Source of the DNA: Holophagales bacterium UBA5066 | Lineage (GTDB): Bacteria; Acidobacteriota; Thermoanaerobaculia; UBA5066 | Reading direction: 5' to 3' | Assembly: GCA_002414905.1 (NCBI GenBank) | Contig: DIAY01000123.1 | Location: 1-15,086 of the forward strand | Length of the DNA: 15,086 bases | In this document: positions 1-6,232 of the stretch, piece by piece | Position numbering within the stretch: the stretch's first letter is position 1 | Layout: each line of letters opens with the position of its first letter | Notes under the pieces: model-generated | Told to the model about the DNA's origin: nothing | What the model saw: only the letters and a program-made list of their open reading frames with translations | The model's database searches: none | Translations under genes and position numbers: made by a program

Positions 1-1014
1 CCCCGCCGCGCCCCGGACCGTGTTGTGGACCAGGAGCGTGAAGCGGACGTCGTAGACCGGGTCGGGGCGAAGTCGTCCGACCGTGACCACCATCCCGTGT
101 CCCGCCTCGACGTCGCGGATCGGCTGCGGCCGGTCCCGCTCGTCGCGGACGACGATCGGGTGCGGCGGGGCCGACGGGAGGCCGAGGCGCTGCGGCTCGC
201 CCGTGAACCCCTCGAGCGCCTCGCGGACCTGTGCGACCGAGGCTCGCCGCGACAGCTTCACGAAAACCGACTCCGTGTGCCCGTCTCTCACCGCGACGCG
301 GTTCACCGAGACGGAGATCGGAAAGGCTGCCGGCACGACCCGGCCGCCGTCGAGCGTCCCGAGGATCTTCCCCGGCTCGGTCTCGATCTTCTCCTCCTCG
401 CCGTCGATGAACGGGATGACGTTTCCCTGCGCGTCGAGCGAGGGGACGCCCGGGTAGCCCGCCCCGGAGAGCGCCTGGAGCGTCGTGACGCAGACCGCCT
501 CGAGACCAAACGCGCGATGGAGAGGCGCGAGCGCCATCGCGAGGCCGACGACGACGCAGTTGGGGTTCGTGACGATGCCGCCGCCCCAGGCCGCCCACTC
601 CTGGAGGTCGAGGAGGGCGAGGTGGCCGGCGTTCACCTCGGGGATCAGGAGCGGAACGTCCTCCTGCATCCGGAACGACTTCGTGTTCGAGACGACGAGC
701 CGGCCGCGCGAGGCATGGAGCGGCTCGATCGTGTCGGCCACCGTCGCATCGAGGGCCGAGAGGACGAGCCGCGAACCGAGAGGGGCGCCGACGCCCTGCA
801 CCACGAGCTCCCGAGCCTCCTCGGGCACGTCGCCCGGCAGGAGCCATCGCGTCGCCTCGAGGTACGTCTTCCCCTGCGAGCGCTCCGAGGCCGCCACCTC
901 GGCGAGTCTCAGCTGCGGGTGACCGGCGAGGAGCGACACCATCCGTTGCCCCACCGCCCCGGTCGCTCCGAGGATCGCCACCGGGATCCGGCCGTCTCGT
1001 TCTTCCTTCGTCAT
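1..1014 (-). CDS. asd: Aspartate-semialdehyde dehydrogenase, archaeal/fungal type (3' end cut by window)
   Basis: Reduces L-aspartyl-4-phosphate to L-aspartate-4-semialdehyde with NADPH, the branch-point step to Lys, Thr, Met and Ile in the cytoplasm. I translated this minus frame directly: 338 codons from ATG at 1014 to the window edge with no stop. The nucleotide-binding loop GATGAVGQ lies near residues 16-23, the catalytic cysteine is C153 in TNPNCVVVG, and the substrate-side histidine is about H246 in VRDGHTESV. The GAGYPGVPS segment and the HNTVRGAAG tail are typical of the archaeal/fungal branch rather than the E. coli type. The family is about 340-370 residues, so probably only the last few to about 20 residues are missing. 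An AGAGGA Shine-Dalgarno precedes the ATG. It lies downstream of the symporter but has its own promoter, leader peptide and attenuator-like terminator (1059-1244). The opposite strand is also open here and is treated as a shadow. Confidence 0.93.
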   Translation of the reverse strand, partial: MTKEERDGRIPVAILGATGAVGQRMVSLLAGHPQLRLAEVAASERSQGKTYLEATRWLLPGDVPEEARELVVQGVGAPLGSRLVLSALDATVADTIEPLHASRGRLVVSNTKSFRMQEDVPLLIPEVNAGHLALLDLQEWAAWGGGIVTNPNCVVVGLAMALAPLHRAFGLEAVCVTTLQALSGAGYPGVPSLDAQGNVIPFIDGEEEKIETEPGKILGTLDGGRVVPAAFPISVSVNRVAVRDGHTESVFVKLSRRASVAQVREALEGFTGEPQRLGLPSAPPHPIVVRDERDRPQPIRDVEAGHGMVVTVGRLRPDPVYDVRFTLLVHNTVRGAAG

Positions 1015-1058
1015 CGTCGTCCTCTCGTCCTCTCGCCCGGCGCCGCCGCCGGAAACAG

Positions 1059-1081
1059 AAAAACCCGCCGTTGCCGGCGGG
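1059..1081 (-). terminator. Intrinsic terminator in the asd leader (candidate attenuator)
   Basis: Read on the minus strand: CCCGCCG (1081-1075), loop GCAA (1074-1071), CGGCGGG (1070-1064), then five T (1063-1059). This is a 7-bp all-GC stem with a U-tract, a textbook intrinsic terminator. It lies 45 bases before the asd ATG and after the leader-peptide ORF, where it would block asd unless prevented. Its 5' arm with two flanking loop bases (CCCGCCGGC, 1081-1073) is exactly complementary to GCCGGCGGG at 1143-1135 inside the leader ORF, giving a competing 9-bp antiterminator. Confidence 0.8.
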
Positions 1082-1115
1082 CCCTGCGTCTTCTCCGGTT
1101 CCGTCCGACCGCGTC

Positions 1116-1205
1116 TCACACGATCGGATGGTCCCCCGCCGGCCCGCCTCGCGGCGTGCGCTTCATCGTGGTCTTCGTCCGCTTTCGGCTCCCGGAGGGG
1201 TTCAT
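1116..1205 (-). CDS. Leader peptide of asd, Lys/Thr/Met-rich (29 aa)
   Basis: A 29-codon ORF, ATG at 1205 to TGA at 1118-1116. Residues 8-17 read KRTKTTMKRT: three Lys, four Thr and one Met in ten codons, the end products of the pathway downstream of Asd. The ORF starts about nine bases after a -10-like TAAAGT, has no Shine-Dalgarno and is therefore probably leaderless. It ends 35 bases before the terminator stem at 1081. A ribosome stalled on codons 10-17 (1178-1155) would leave the antiterminator strand 1143-1135 free. A ribosome reaching the stop would melt or cover it and let the terminator form. The layout parallels the E. coli thr operon leader, but this is inferred from sequence alone. 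The alternative is chance composition in a high-GC spacer. Confidence 0.68.
   Translation of the reverse strand: MNPSGSRKRTKTTMKRTPRGGPAGDHPIV
1135..1143 (-). promoter_or_regulatory. Antiterminator strand of the asd leader
   Basis: GCCGGCGGG inside the leader ORF (codons 21-24, Gly-Pro-Ala-Gly) is the exact reverse complement of CCCGCCGGC at 1081-1073, the 5' arm of the terminator. Pairing would destroy the terminator. Just before it, CGCC-GCGA-GGCG (1156-1145) can form a small GNRA-loop hairpin. CGCC at 1156-1153 can instead pair with GGCG at 1140-1137, inside the antiterminator strand, giving a possible protector pairing. The region is very GC-rich, so short complementarities are not rare; the position and exactness are what make it notable. 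Confidence 0.55.
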
Positions 1206-1214
1206 TGGCGGCGG

Positions 1215-1244
1215 ACTTTAGGAGGGCGGGCCGGTCGGTGTCAA
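1215..1244 (-). promoter_or_regulatory. Promoter of the asd leader transcript
   Basis: On the minus strand, TTGACA (1244-1239) is a perfect -35. An 18-base spacer separates it from TAAAGT (1220-1215, four of six matches to the -10). The TAA of the -10 is also the stop codon of the symporter gene. The predicted start of transcription falls at or just before the leader ATG at 1205. Confidence 0.6.
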
Positions 1245-2708
1245 CACGGGGCCGGCAGCGGAAGACCGGCGGTCACCCTTCTCCGGGAAGAGCAGGGAGA
1301 AGGCGAGGGCCATCGCGAACGAGAGGACGTAGCTGGCGAGCCGCTCGGAGACGCCCGTCGGCTGCTCGAGGAACGTCTTCCAGACGACCGTGGCCACCGT
1401 CCCGGTGATCAGCGAGGCGAAGACCCCCGCGCGGGAGAGCCTCTTCCAGAAGAGGAGGAGGATCAGGGCCGGTCCGAAGGACGAGCCGATTCCCGACCAC
1501 GCGTACGAGACGAGGCTGTAGACGGTGTCTCTCATCGTCAGCGCGAGGACGATGGCGATCGCCCCGGCGGCGAGCGTCGCGGCCTGGTTGAGGAGAAGCA
1601 TCCCCTTCGGAGTCGCCGCCTTCTTCCGGAGGTGCGCGACGACATCCTCGCTGAACGAGGCCGAGGAGACGGTCACCTCCGAAGACGCCGTCGACATCAT
1701 CGCGGAGATGACGCCCGACAGGAGCACGCCCGCGAGGATCGGGTTGACCAGAGAGGCGACCATCGCCGGCAGGATCTTCTCGGCGTCCGGCAGCGTCGTC
1801 ACCCCGCCGCCCACGAGCCCGCTCCTGACGAAAGCCACGCCCATCATCCCGACCAGAATCGCCCCGGTGTAAGCCAGCAGGGTCCAGATCGTCGCGACCC
1901 GCACGGCCCGCTTAACGTCCGCCTCGTTCCGGATCGCCATCATCCGCGTCAGGAGCTGCGGCTGGCCCGTGTAGCCGAGCGCCCAGCTGAGGCCCGAGAA
2001 GACGAGGATCACGGCCGCCCCACCCGTCTTCCCGCCCGTCAGGGAGAGATAGCTCGGCCCCGCATCCCGGAACGCGGCCGCGAAGTCGAGCCCGTGGCTC
2101 CCGGCGGCGAGGAACGCGATGACCGGGAAGGCGACGAGGGTGAAGATCATCAGGAGCGCCTGGAAGACATCCGTCACGACGACGGCGATGAAGCCCCCGA
2201 GGCCGCAGTAGATCGTCACGACGACCGACGCGATGACGATTCCCCAGAACGGGTCCAGCCCGAACGTCTGCTGCAGGACCTTCCCCGAGCCGCTGAACTG
2301 CGCGGCGATGTAGAGCATGAAGAAGAAGATGACGATGCCCGCGGAGAGAAGGGCTATCGGCTTCTCCGCGCCGGGGAAGCGGCGCGCCAGGAGGCTCGAG
2401 ACGGTCATCGCCCCGGTTCTCTCCGTCTCCTCGCGGAGCCGGCCCGCCATGACCATCCAGATGAAGAAGATACCGATCACGCAGCCGAGCGCGACCCAGA
2501 TCGTGCTCAGGCCGTCGGCGTACGCATGCCCCGTCAGGCCGAGGAGGAGCCAGGCCGACTCGCCGGTCGCCCGTTCCGAGAGCGCGAGCGCCGTCCCCGA
2601 AAACCGCCCGCCTCCGAGAACGAACTCCCTGTGGGTTCTCGCGCCGCGGGAATACCACCAGGCGATGACGACAGTCGCCACCATGTAGAGGACGAAGACG
2701 GCGAGCAT
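1218..2708 (-). CDS. Sodium:solute symporter (SSS/SLC5 family, PutP-like)
   Basis: Inner-membrane Na+-coupled uptake transporter, 496 residues, the usual size of the family (about 13 membrane segments). It opens with a hydrophobic helix LAVFVLYMVATVVIAWW. LSERATGESAWLLLG aligns with the substrate/Na+ site region of PutP, although the PutP aspartate there is not conserved. The central CGLGGFIAVVVTDVFQALLM is close to PutP. SGVISAMMSTASSEVTVSSA is the typical segment before the late helices. Proline is a reasonable guess at the substrate, but amino-acid, sugar or monocarboxylate transport is equally compatible with the family. I chose the ATG at 2708 because the protein begins directly with the first helix and a promoter lies immediately upstream. 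The upstream in-frame extension has no family features and overlaps the kinase gene. The gene follows the UbiB-like kinase by 67 bases. Confidence 0.88.
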   Translation of the reverse strand: MLAVFVLYMVATVVIAWWYSRGARTHREFVLGGGRFSGTALALSERATGESAWLLLGLTGHAYADGLSTIWVALGCVIGIFFIWMVMAGRLREETERTGAMTVSSLLARRFPGAEKPIALLSAGIVIFFFMLYIAAQFSGSGKVLQQTFGLDPFWGIVIASVVVTIYCGLGGFIAVVVTDVFQALLMIFTLVAFPVIAFLAAGSHGLDFAAAFRDAGPSYLSLTGGKTGGAAVILVFSGLSWALGYTGQPQLLTRMMAIRNEADVKRAVRVATIWTLLAYTGAILVGMMGVAFVRSGLVGGGVTTLPDAEKILPAMVASLVNPILAGVLLSGVISAMMSTASSEVTVSSASFSEDVVAHLRKKAATPKGMLLLNQAATLAAGAIAIVLALTMRDTVYSLVSYAWSGIGSSFGPALILLLFWKRLSRAGVFASLITGTVATVVWKTFLEQPTGVSERLASYVLSFAMALAFSLLFPEKGDRRSSAAGPVLTPTGPPS

Positions 2709-2714
2709 TCGCGA

Positions 2715-2743
2715 AGCATAGGGAGGGCCGCGGACGACGGCAA
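2715..2743 (-). promoter_or_regulatory. Promoter of the symporter gene
   Basis: On the minus strand, TTGCCG (2743-2738), a 17-base spacer, then TATGCT (2720-2715). The -10 ends six bases before the ATG at 2708, so the transcript would start at or very near the start codon. No Shine-Dalgarno is visible, in line with a leaderless mRNA. Confidence 0.5.
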
Positions 2744-2775
2744 GGACGGACGCTGTCCCGAGCGGCCCGCGCCGG

Positions 2776-4107
2776 TCAGCGCCGAGCCGCCGCAAAGAGA
2801 CCGAGCCGCTCCCTCCACGGTCCCTCGGCGCGAAGGCGCGCCAGGTTGCCGAAGTGCCCGAGGACCGTCCGGTTGATGAAGACGATGTCCCGCGGGAAGC
2901 GGATGTCCGACGCCTCGGAGAGGCTTCCGCGAGCCGCGCCGAAGAGCCTTCCGTAGACCGACCCGTCGGCACCGAAGCGATAGGGCGGTGCGGGGCGGAC
3001 GAGCTCGAGGACGAGCTCGAGGAAGGGGGCGATGAGCTCCTTCGAGATCACCTGGCCGTCCGCCCGGTGCATCCCCATCTTCATGAGCAGCGCCGGCATC
3101 TCCTCCACTCCTCCCTCGAGCACGGCCCGGCAGAGCGCGCGATACCCGCGCGAGAGCCGGACAGGGACTTCCTTCACGCAGCCGAAGTCGTAGACGACGA
3201 CCCGTCCGTCCCGCCGGAAGGCGAAGTTGGCGAGGTTCGGGTCGGCGTGGAGGAGCCTGTTCTCGAGGATCCCTCGAAGGAGAAAATCGAACAGGACGAC
3301 GCCCCAGCGGTCTTTCAGCTCCTGCGGCGTCGCATTCGAGCAGGCCTCGTCGGGCGAAAGCCCCTCCTCGTACTCCGTCGTCAGGATGCGCGCCGTCGAG
3401 GCCTCCTCGACGACGCGCGGGATGACGATCTCGGGCACCCCCGCATGGAGCTCGGCCATCCGGCGCATCCACTCGGCCTCGTGGAGATAGTCGAGCTCTT
3501 CGCGAAGGCGGGCTCGAAGCTCGAGCCAGATCGGCTCGAAGTCGACCTTCGTGACGAAGCCGACGGCCGACTTGAGCACCCGATGAAGGTTCCCGAGGTC
3601 CGACTCGACGATCCGATCGATGTTCGGGTACTGGATCTTCACCGCGACGCGACGCCCGTCACGCAGGACGGCCCGGTGGACCTGCCCGATCGAAGCGGCC
3701 GCGAACGCCTCGGGCTCGAAGCTCGAAAAGATCTGGAGCGGATCGCCCAGCTCCGCCGTGAGCTGCTCCTCGACCATCTCCAGTGGCAGGCTCGGCGTCT
3801 CCTTCTGGAGCGCCCGGAGGACGACGGCGACCTCGGGCGGGAGAAGGGCATCGTGAAGGCTGAGCATCTGCCCCACCTTCATTGCCGCACCCTTCATGTC
3901 GCCCAGCGTCGCCACGAGGCGGTGCGCGTTCTTCACCAGCTCCGCCGTCCGCAGCTCCTCGCGCACGGGTTTCGCCCGGCCGAGGCCGGAGACGTACGAA
4001 ACCGCCGTCGAGGCGCTCGCGCGGGCAGCAAGGCTGCCCAGCTCGAAGAGCCGGCCGAACGCGGAGGTCTTCGGAGGACGACGGATCACTCCTCGAGTTT
4101 GACGCAT
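2776..4107 (-). CDS. UbiB/AarF/ABC1 family atypical kinase
   Basis: A protein-kinase-like ATPase family whose members support ubiquinone or isoprenoid lipid metabolism in bacteria and mitochondria. Full length at 443 residues. Family hallmarks are present: KxGQ (K77-V-G-Q80) in the N-terminal extension, the Ala-rich nucleotide loop AAASIGQVHRA (about 136-146), the invariant lysine K157 in VAVKIQYP, ELDYLHEAEWM after it, the catalytic loop HADPNLANF (287-295) and the metal-binding YDFG with D307. I see no clear C-terminal membrane helices, which places it nearer the soluble AarF/ABC1-like group than E. coli UbiB. No ubiquinone genes are nearby, so the pathway stays open. The start at 4107 faces the E1alpha gene; the E1alpha promoter overlaps its first codons. 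Confidence 0.9.
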   Translation of the reverse strand: MRQTRGVIRRPPKTSAFGRLFELGSLAARASASTAVSYVSGLGRAKPVREELRTAELVKNAHRLVATLGDMKGAAMKVGQMLSLHDALLPPEVAVVLRALQKETPSLPLEMVEEQLTAELGDPLQIFSSFEPEAFAAASIGQVHRAVLRDGRRVAVKIQYPNIDRIVESDLGNLHRVLKSAVGFVTKVDFEPIWLELRARLREELDYLHEAEWMRRMAELHAGVPEIVIPRVVEEASTARILTTEYEEGLSPDEACSNATPQELKDRWGVVLFDFLLRGILENRLLHADPNLANFAFRRDGRVVVYDFGCVKEVPVRLSRGYRALCRAVLEGGVEEMPALLMKMGMHRADGQVISKELIAPFLELVLELVRPAPPYRFGADGSVYGRLFGAARGSLSEASDIRFPRDIVFINRTVLGHFGNLARLRAEGPWRERLGLFAAARR

Positions 4108-4128
4108 CGCGGAAAGGGTGCGAATAAT
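4099..4128 (+). promoter_or_regulatory. Promoter of the 2-oxoacid dehydrogenase operon
   Basis: TTGACG (4099-4104), 18-base spacer, AATAAT (4123-4128). It predicts a short leader of about 20 bases before the E1alpha ATG at 4155. The -35 overlaps the start codon region of the divergent kinase gene, so the two genes may compete for polymerase. Confidence 0.6.
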
Positions 4129-4154
4129 CTCCAGTTGGGCTCCTGCCCGGCACC

Positions 4155-5168
4155 ATGACCATTCCTCCCGAAGATCAGAAGGCCCTCTACCGGCACCTCC
4201 TTCTCACCCGCCTCCTCGAGGAGCGGATGGTGAGCCTTTACCGGCAGGGGAAAACGACGGGTGGTCTCTACCGTTGCCTCGGGCAGGAGGCGACGGCCGT
4301 CGGGACGGCGTTCGCGCTGGAGGAGGGGGACCTCCTCATCCCGGTGATCCGGGACCTCGGCGCGACTCTCGTCCGCGGAGCGCAACCTGTCGAGATCCTC
4401 CGTCAGATGATGACGAAGGCCGACGCCCCCGCGCAGGGGCGCGAAGGGTTTCTCCACTTCTGCCTCCCGGAAAAGGGGCTCTACTCGGGGATCGCAATGC
4501 TCGGGACGGCCGTTTCAGTCCTCTCCGGCATGGTCCTCGCCGATCGCTTCCTGGGGAAGAAGACGGTCGGGATGACGTACCTCGGCGAAGGGGGTACTTC
4601 GACGGGAGCGTTCCACGAGGGAATCAACTTCGCGTCGGTGCAGAAGCTGCCGGTCGTCGTCATCCTCGAGTTCAACCGCTACTCTTACTCGACCCCGTCC
4701 GAAATGCAGTGCGCCGCCGCCACGCTCGCCGACAAGGCCGTCGGCTACGGCGTCGCAAGCGCGATCGTCGACGGGAACGACGTCCTGGCCGTCGTCGAGG
4801 CGGCTCGACGAGCCGTGGCCCACGCCCGGGAGGGACGCGGCCCGTTCCTCCTCGAGTGCAAGACCTACCGCCGGAAGGGGCATGCCGAGCACGACGGGCA
4901 GGCTTATGTCGACGTCGAGGAGCTGGCCGAGTGGACGCGGCGCGACCCGATCGCGCACTTCGAGCGGGAGCTCGACGCGAGCGGCGTGATGGACCCGGCG
5001 GACCGGGCCGCCGTCCACGCGGAGATCGACGCCGATCTGGACGCCGCGGTCGCCGAGGCCGAGGCCTCCCCCGCCCCGGTCGCCGACCCTCAGTTCCGGG
5101 GCGTGAGGGCCGACGAGGAGGCCATCGTGAGGCGGCGCCGCGAGACGTTCGTCGGGGGCCTGGCTTGA
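4155..5168 (+). CDS. 2-oxoacid dehydrogenase E1 component, alpha subunit
   Basis: Thiamine-diphosphate subunit of a pyruvate or branched-chain 2-oxoacid dehydrogenase complex, decarboxylating the 2-oxoacid with E1beta. 337 residues, normal for the heterotetrameric E1alpha. The N-terminal YRHLLLTRLLEERM and the GQEATAVG segment are typical. The ThDP motif is GEG (144-146) followed by LEFNRYS; the usual paired Asn ends as Phe-Asn (F173-N174), so the first Asn is replaced while the metal-binding second Asn remains. GHAEHDGQAY matches the conserved loop GHSxxDD only loosely. Substrate cannot be fixed from sequence; a branched-chain-type complex is my preference. It is translationally coupled to E1beta by a TTGA overlap. 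No good Shine-Dalgarno is seen before the ATG. Confidence 0.9.
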   Translation: MTIPPEDQKALYRHLLLTRLLEERMVSLYRQGKTTGGLYRCLGQEATAVGTAFALEEGDLLIPVIRDLGATLVRGAQPVEILRQMMTKADAPAQGREGFLHFCLPEKGLYSGIAMLGTAVSVLSGMVLADRFLGKKTVGMTYLGEGGTSTGAFHEGINFASVQKLPVVVILEFNRYSYSTPSEMQCAAATLADKAVGYGVASAIVDGNDVLAVVEAARRAVAHAREGRGPFLLECKTYRRKGHAEHDGQAYVDVEELAEWTRRDPIAHFERELDASGVMDPADRAAVHAEIDADLDAAVAEAEASPAPVADPQFRGVRADEEAIVRRRRETFVGGLA

Positions 5169-6202
5169 GCGGCCGCGCGAGCAATCTCGCGAGCAGCCCC
5201 GCGAGTATTCTCGCAAGCAGCCACCTGACCGGCGAGGCCACTTACCTCGACGCGATCCGGATCGCTCTCGGCGAGGAGATGGAGCGCGACGGGAGGGTGA
5301 TCCTCCTCGGCGAGGACATCGGGGTCTATGGCGGCGCCTTCAAGGCGACAGCCGGTCTCCTGGAGCGTTTCGGGCCGCAGCGGGTCATCGACACGCCCGT
5401 CGTCGAGGAGGCGATCGTCGGCGCGGCGATCGGGGCCTCGCTTCGCGGTCTGCGCCCCGTCGTCGAGATGCAGTTCTTCGACTTTGCCGCCCGGGCATTC
5501 GACATGATCACGAACTTCGCGGCGAAGCACCGCTACCGGACGGGCCTCGGCGTCCCGATCGTCATCCGCGGGCCGTCCGGCGGCGGCGTCCACGCGGGGC
5601 CGTTCCATTCGCAGAGCCCGGAGGGGTACTACGCGCGGACCCCCGGTCTCGCCGTCGTCGTCCCCTCGACCGCCGCCGACGCCCGCGGCCTCCTCAAGGC
5701 GGCGATCCGTGACGAGGACCCGGTCCTTTTCCTCGAGCACAAGCTTCTCTACCGGCGGGCGAAGGAGGTTCTCCCTGCAGGCGACGGCGTCGTCCCGATC
5801 GGGAAGGCCGCCGTCCGCCGCCCCGGTCGCGACCTGACCATCGTCACCTATGGCGCGATGGTCCCCCTCGCGCTGGAGGGCGCCGCCACGCTCGCAAAGG
5901 AAGGCGTGGAGGCCGAGGTGATCGACCTGCGCACTCTCCTCCCGATGGACGAGGAGACGGTCCTCGAATCGGTCCGCAGGACCTCGAAGGTGCTCCTCCT
6001 CCACGAGGACGCCCGGACGCTCGGGATCGGAGCCGAAATCGCCGCCACCATCGCCGAGAAGGCGTTCGAGTGGCTCGACGCTCCGGTCCTGCGCGTGACC
6101 GCCCCCGACACCCCCGTCCCATTCGCCCCGGCCCTGGAAGCGGCGTTCCTGCCGAGCCTGGCCACCTTTCTCGCCGCCGCGCGTAGACTCGCAGCCTACT
6201 GA
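5165..6202 (+). CDS. 2-oxoacid dehydrogenase E1 component, beta subunit (TTG start)
   Basis: Second half of the E1 heterotetramer, 345 residues. Core features: YLDAIRIALGEEMERDG, LLGEDIGVYGGAF, VIDTPVVEEAIVGAAIGASL, the GPFHSQSPEGYY loop and EVIDLRTLLPMDEETV in the C-terminal transketolase domain. No ATG or GTG lies in frame before the conserved region. TTG at 5165 overlaps the E1alpha stop (TTGA) and gives about 25 extra residues before the fold begins. That N-terminal tail is encoded by a 24-base tandem repeat (5177-5224), so it reads as two eight-residue units ASNLASSP and ASILASSH and is probably disordered. The long frame that continues upstream through E1alpha is not coding. Confidence 0.88.
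   Translation: MSGRASNLASSPASILASSHLTGEATYLDAIRIALGEEMERDGRVILLGEDIGVYGGAFKATAGLLERFGPQRVIDTPVVEEAIVGAAIGASLRGLRPVVEMQFFDFAARAFDMITNFAAKHRYRTGLGVPIVIRGPSGGGVHAGPFHSQSPEGYYARTPGLAVVVPSTAADARGLLKAAIRDEDPVLFLEHKLLYRRAKEVLPAGDGVVPIGKAAVRRPGRDLTIVTYGAMVPLALEGAATLAKEGVEAEVIDLRTLLPMDEETVLESVRRTSKVLLLHEDARTLGIGAEIAATIAEKAFEWLDAPVLRVTAPDTPVPFAPALEAAFLPSLATFLAAARRLAAY
5177..5224 (+). repeat. 24-bp tandem repeat with hairpins at the E1beta start
   Basis: Two adjacent 24-base units (5177-5200 and 5201-5224) agree at 20 of 24 positions. Each starts with a perfect 5-bp stem and 4-base loop: GCGAG-CAAT-CTCGC and GCGAG-TATT-CTCGC. The differences between units fall in the loops and spacers and leave both stems intact. 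It begins nine bases after the TTG start codon. Confidence 0.7.
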
Positions 6203-6232
6203 ACCGACGAAGGATTAACGGAGAATCGGACC

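Noticed and set aside
25..1221. Long plus-strand open frame (398 codons) opposite asd
   Set aside because: Arg/Asp/Glu-rich composition without domains; it is the mirror of asd in a high-GC genome.
1071..2876. 601-codon plus-strand open frame opposite the symporter
   Set aside because: Low-complexity charged sequence; the minus strand holds a clear SSS-family protein over the same bases.
2709..2972. N-terminal extension of the symporter to 2972
   Set aside because: It overlaps the kinase coding region, has no membrane or family features, and a promoter sits just before ATG 2708.
2854..4158. 434-codon plus-strand open frame opposite the kinase gene
   Set aside because: No recognisable motif, while the minus strand has all UbiB/AarF motifs.
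4118..5164. N-terminal extension of E1beta through the E1alpha gene
   Set aside because: This region is an off-frame reading of E1alpha; E1beta homology begins only after the TTG at 5165.
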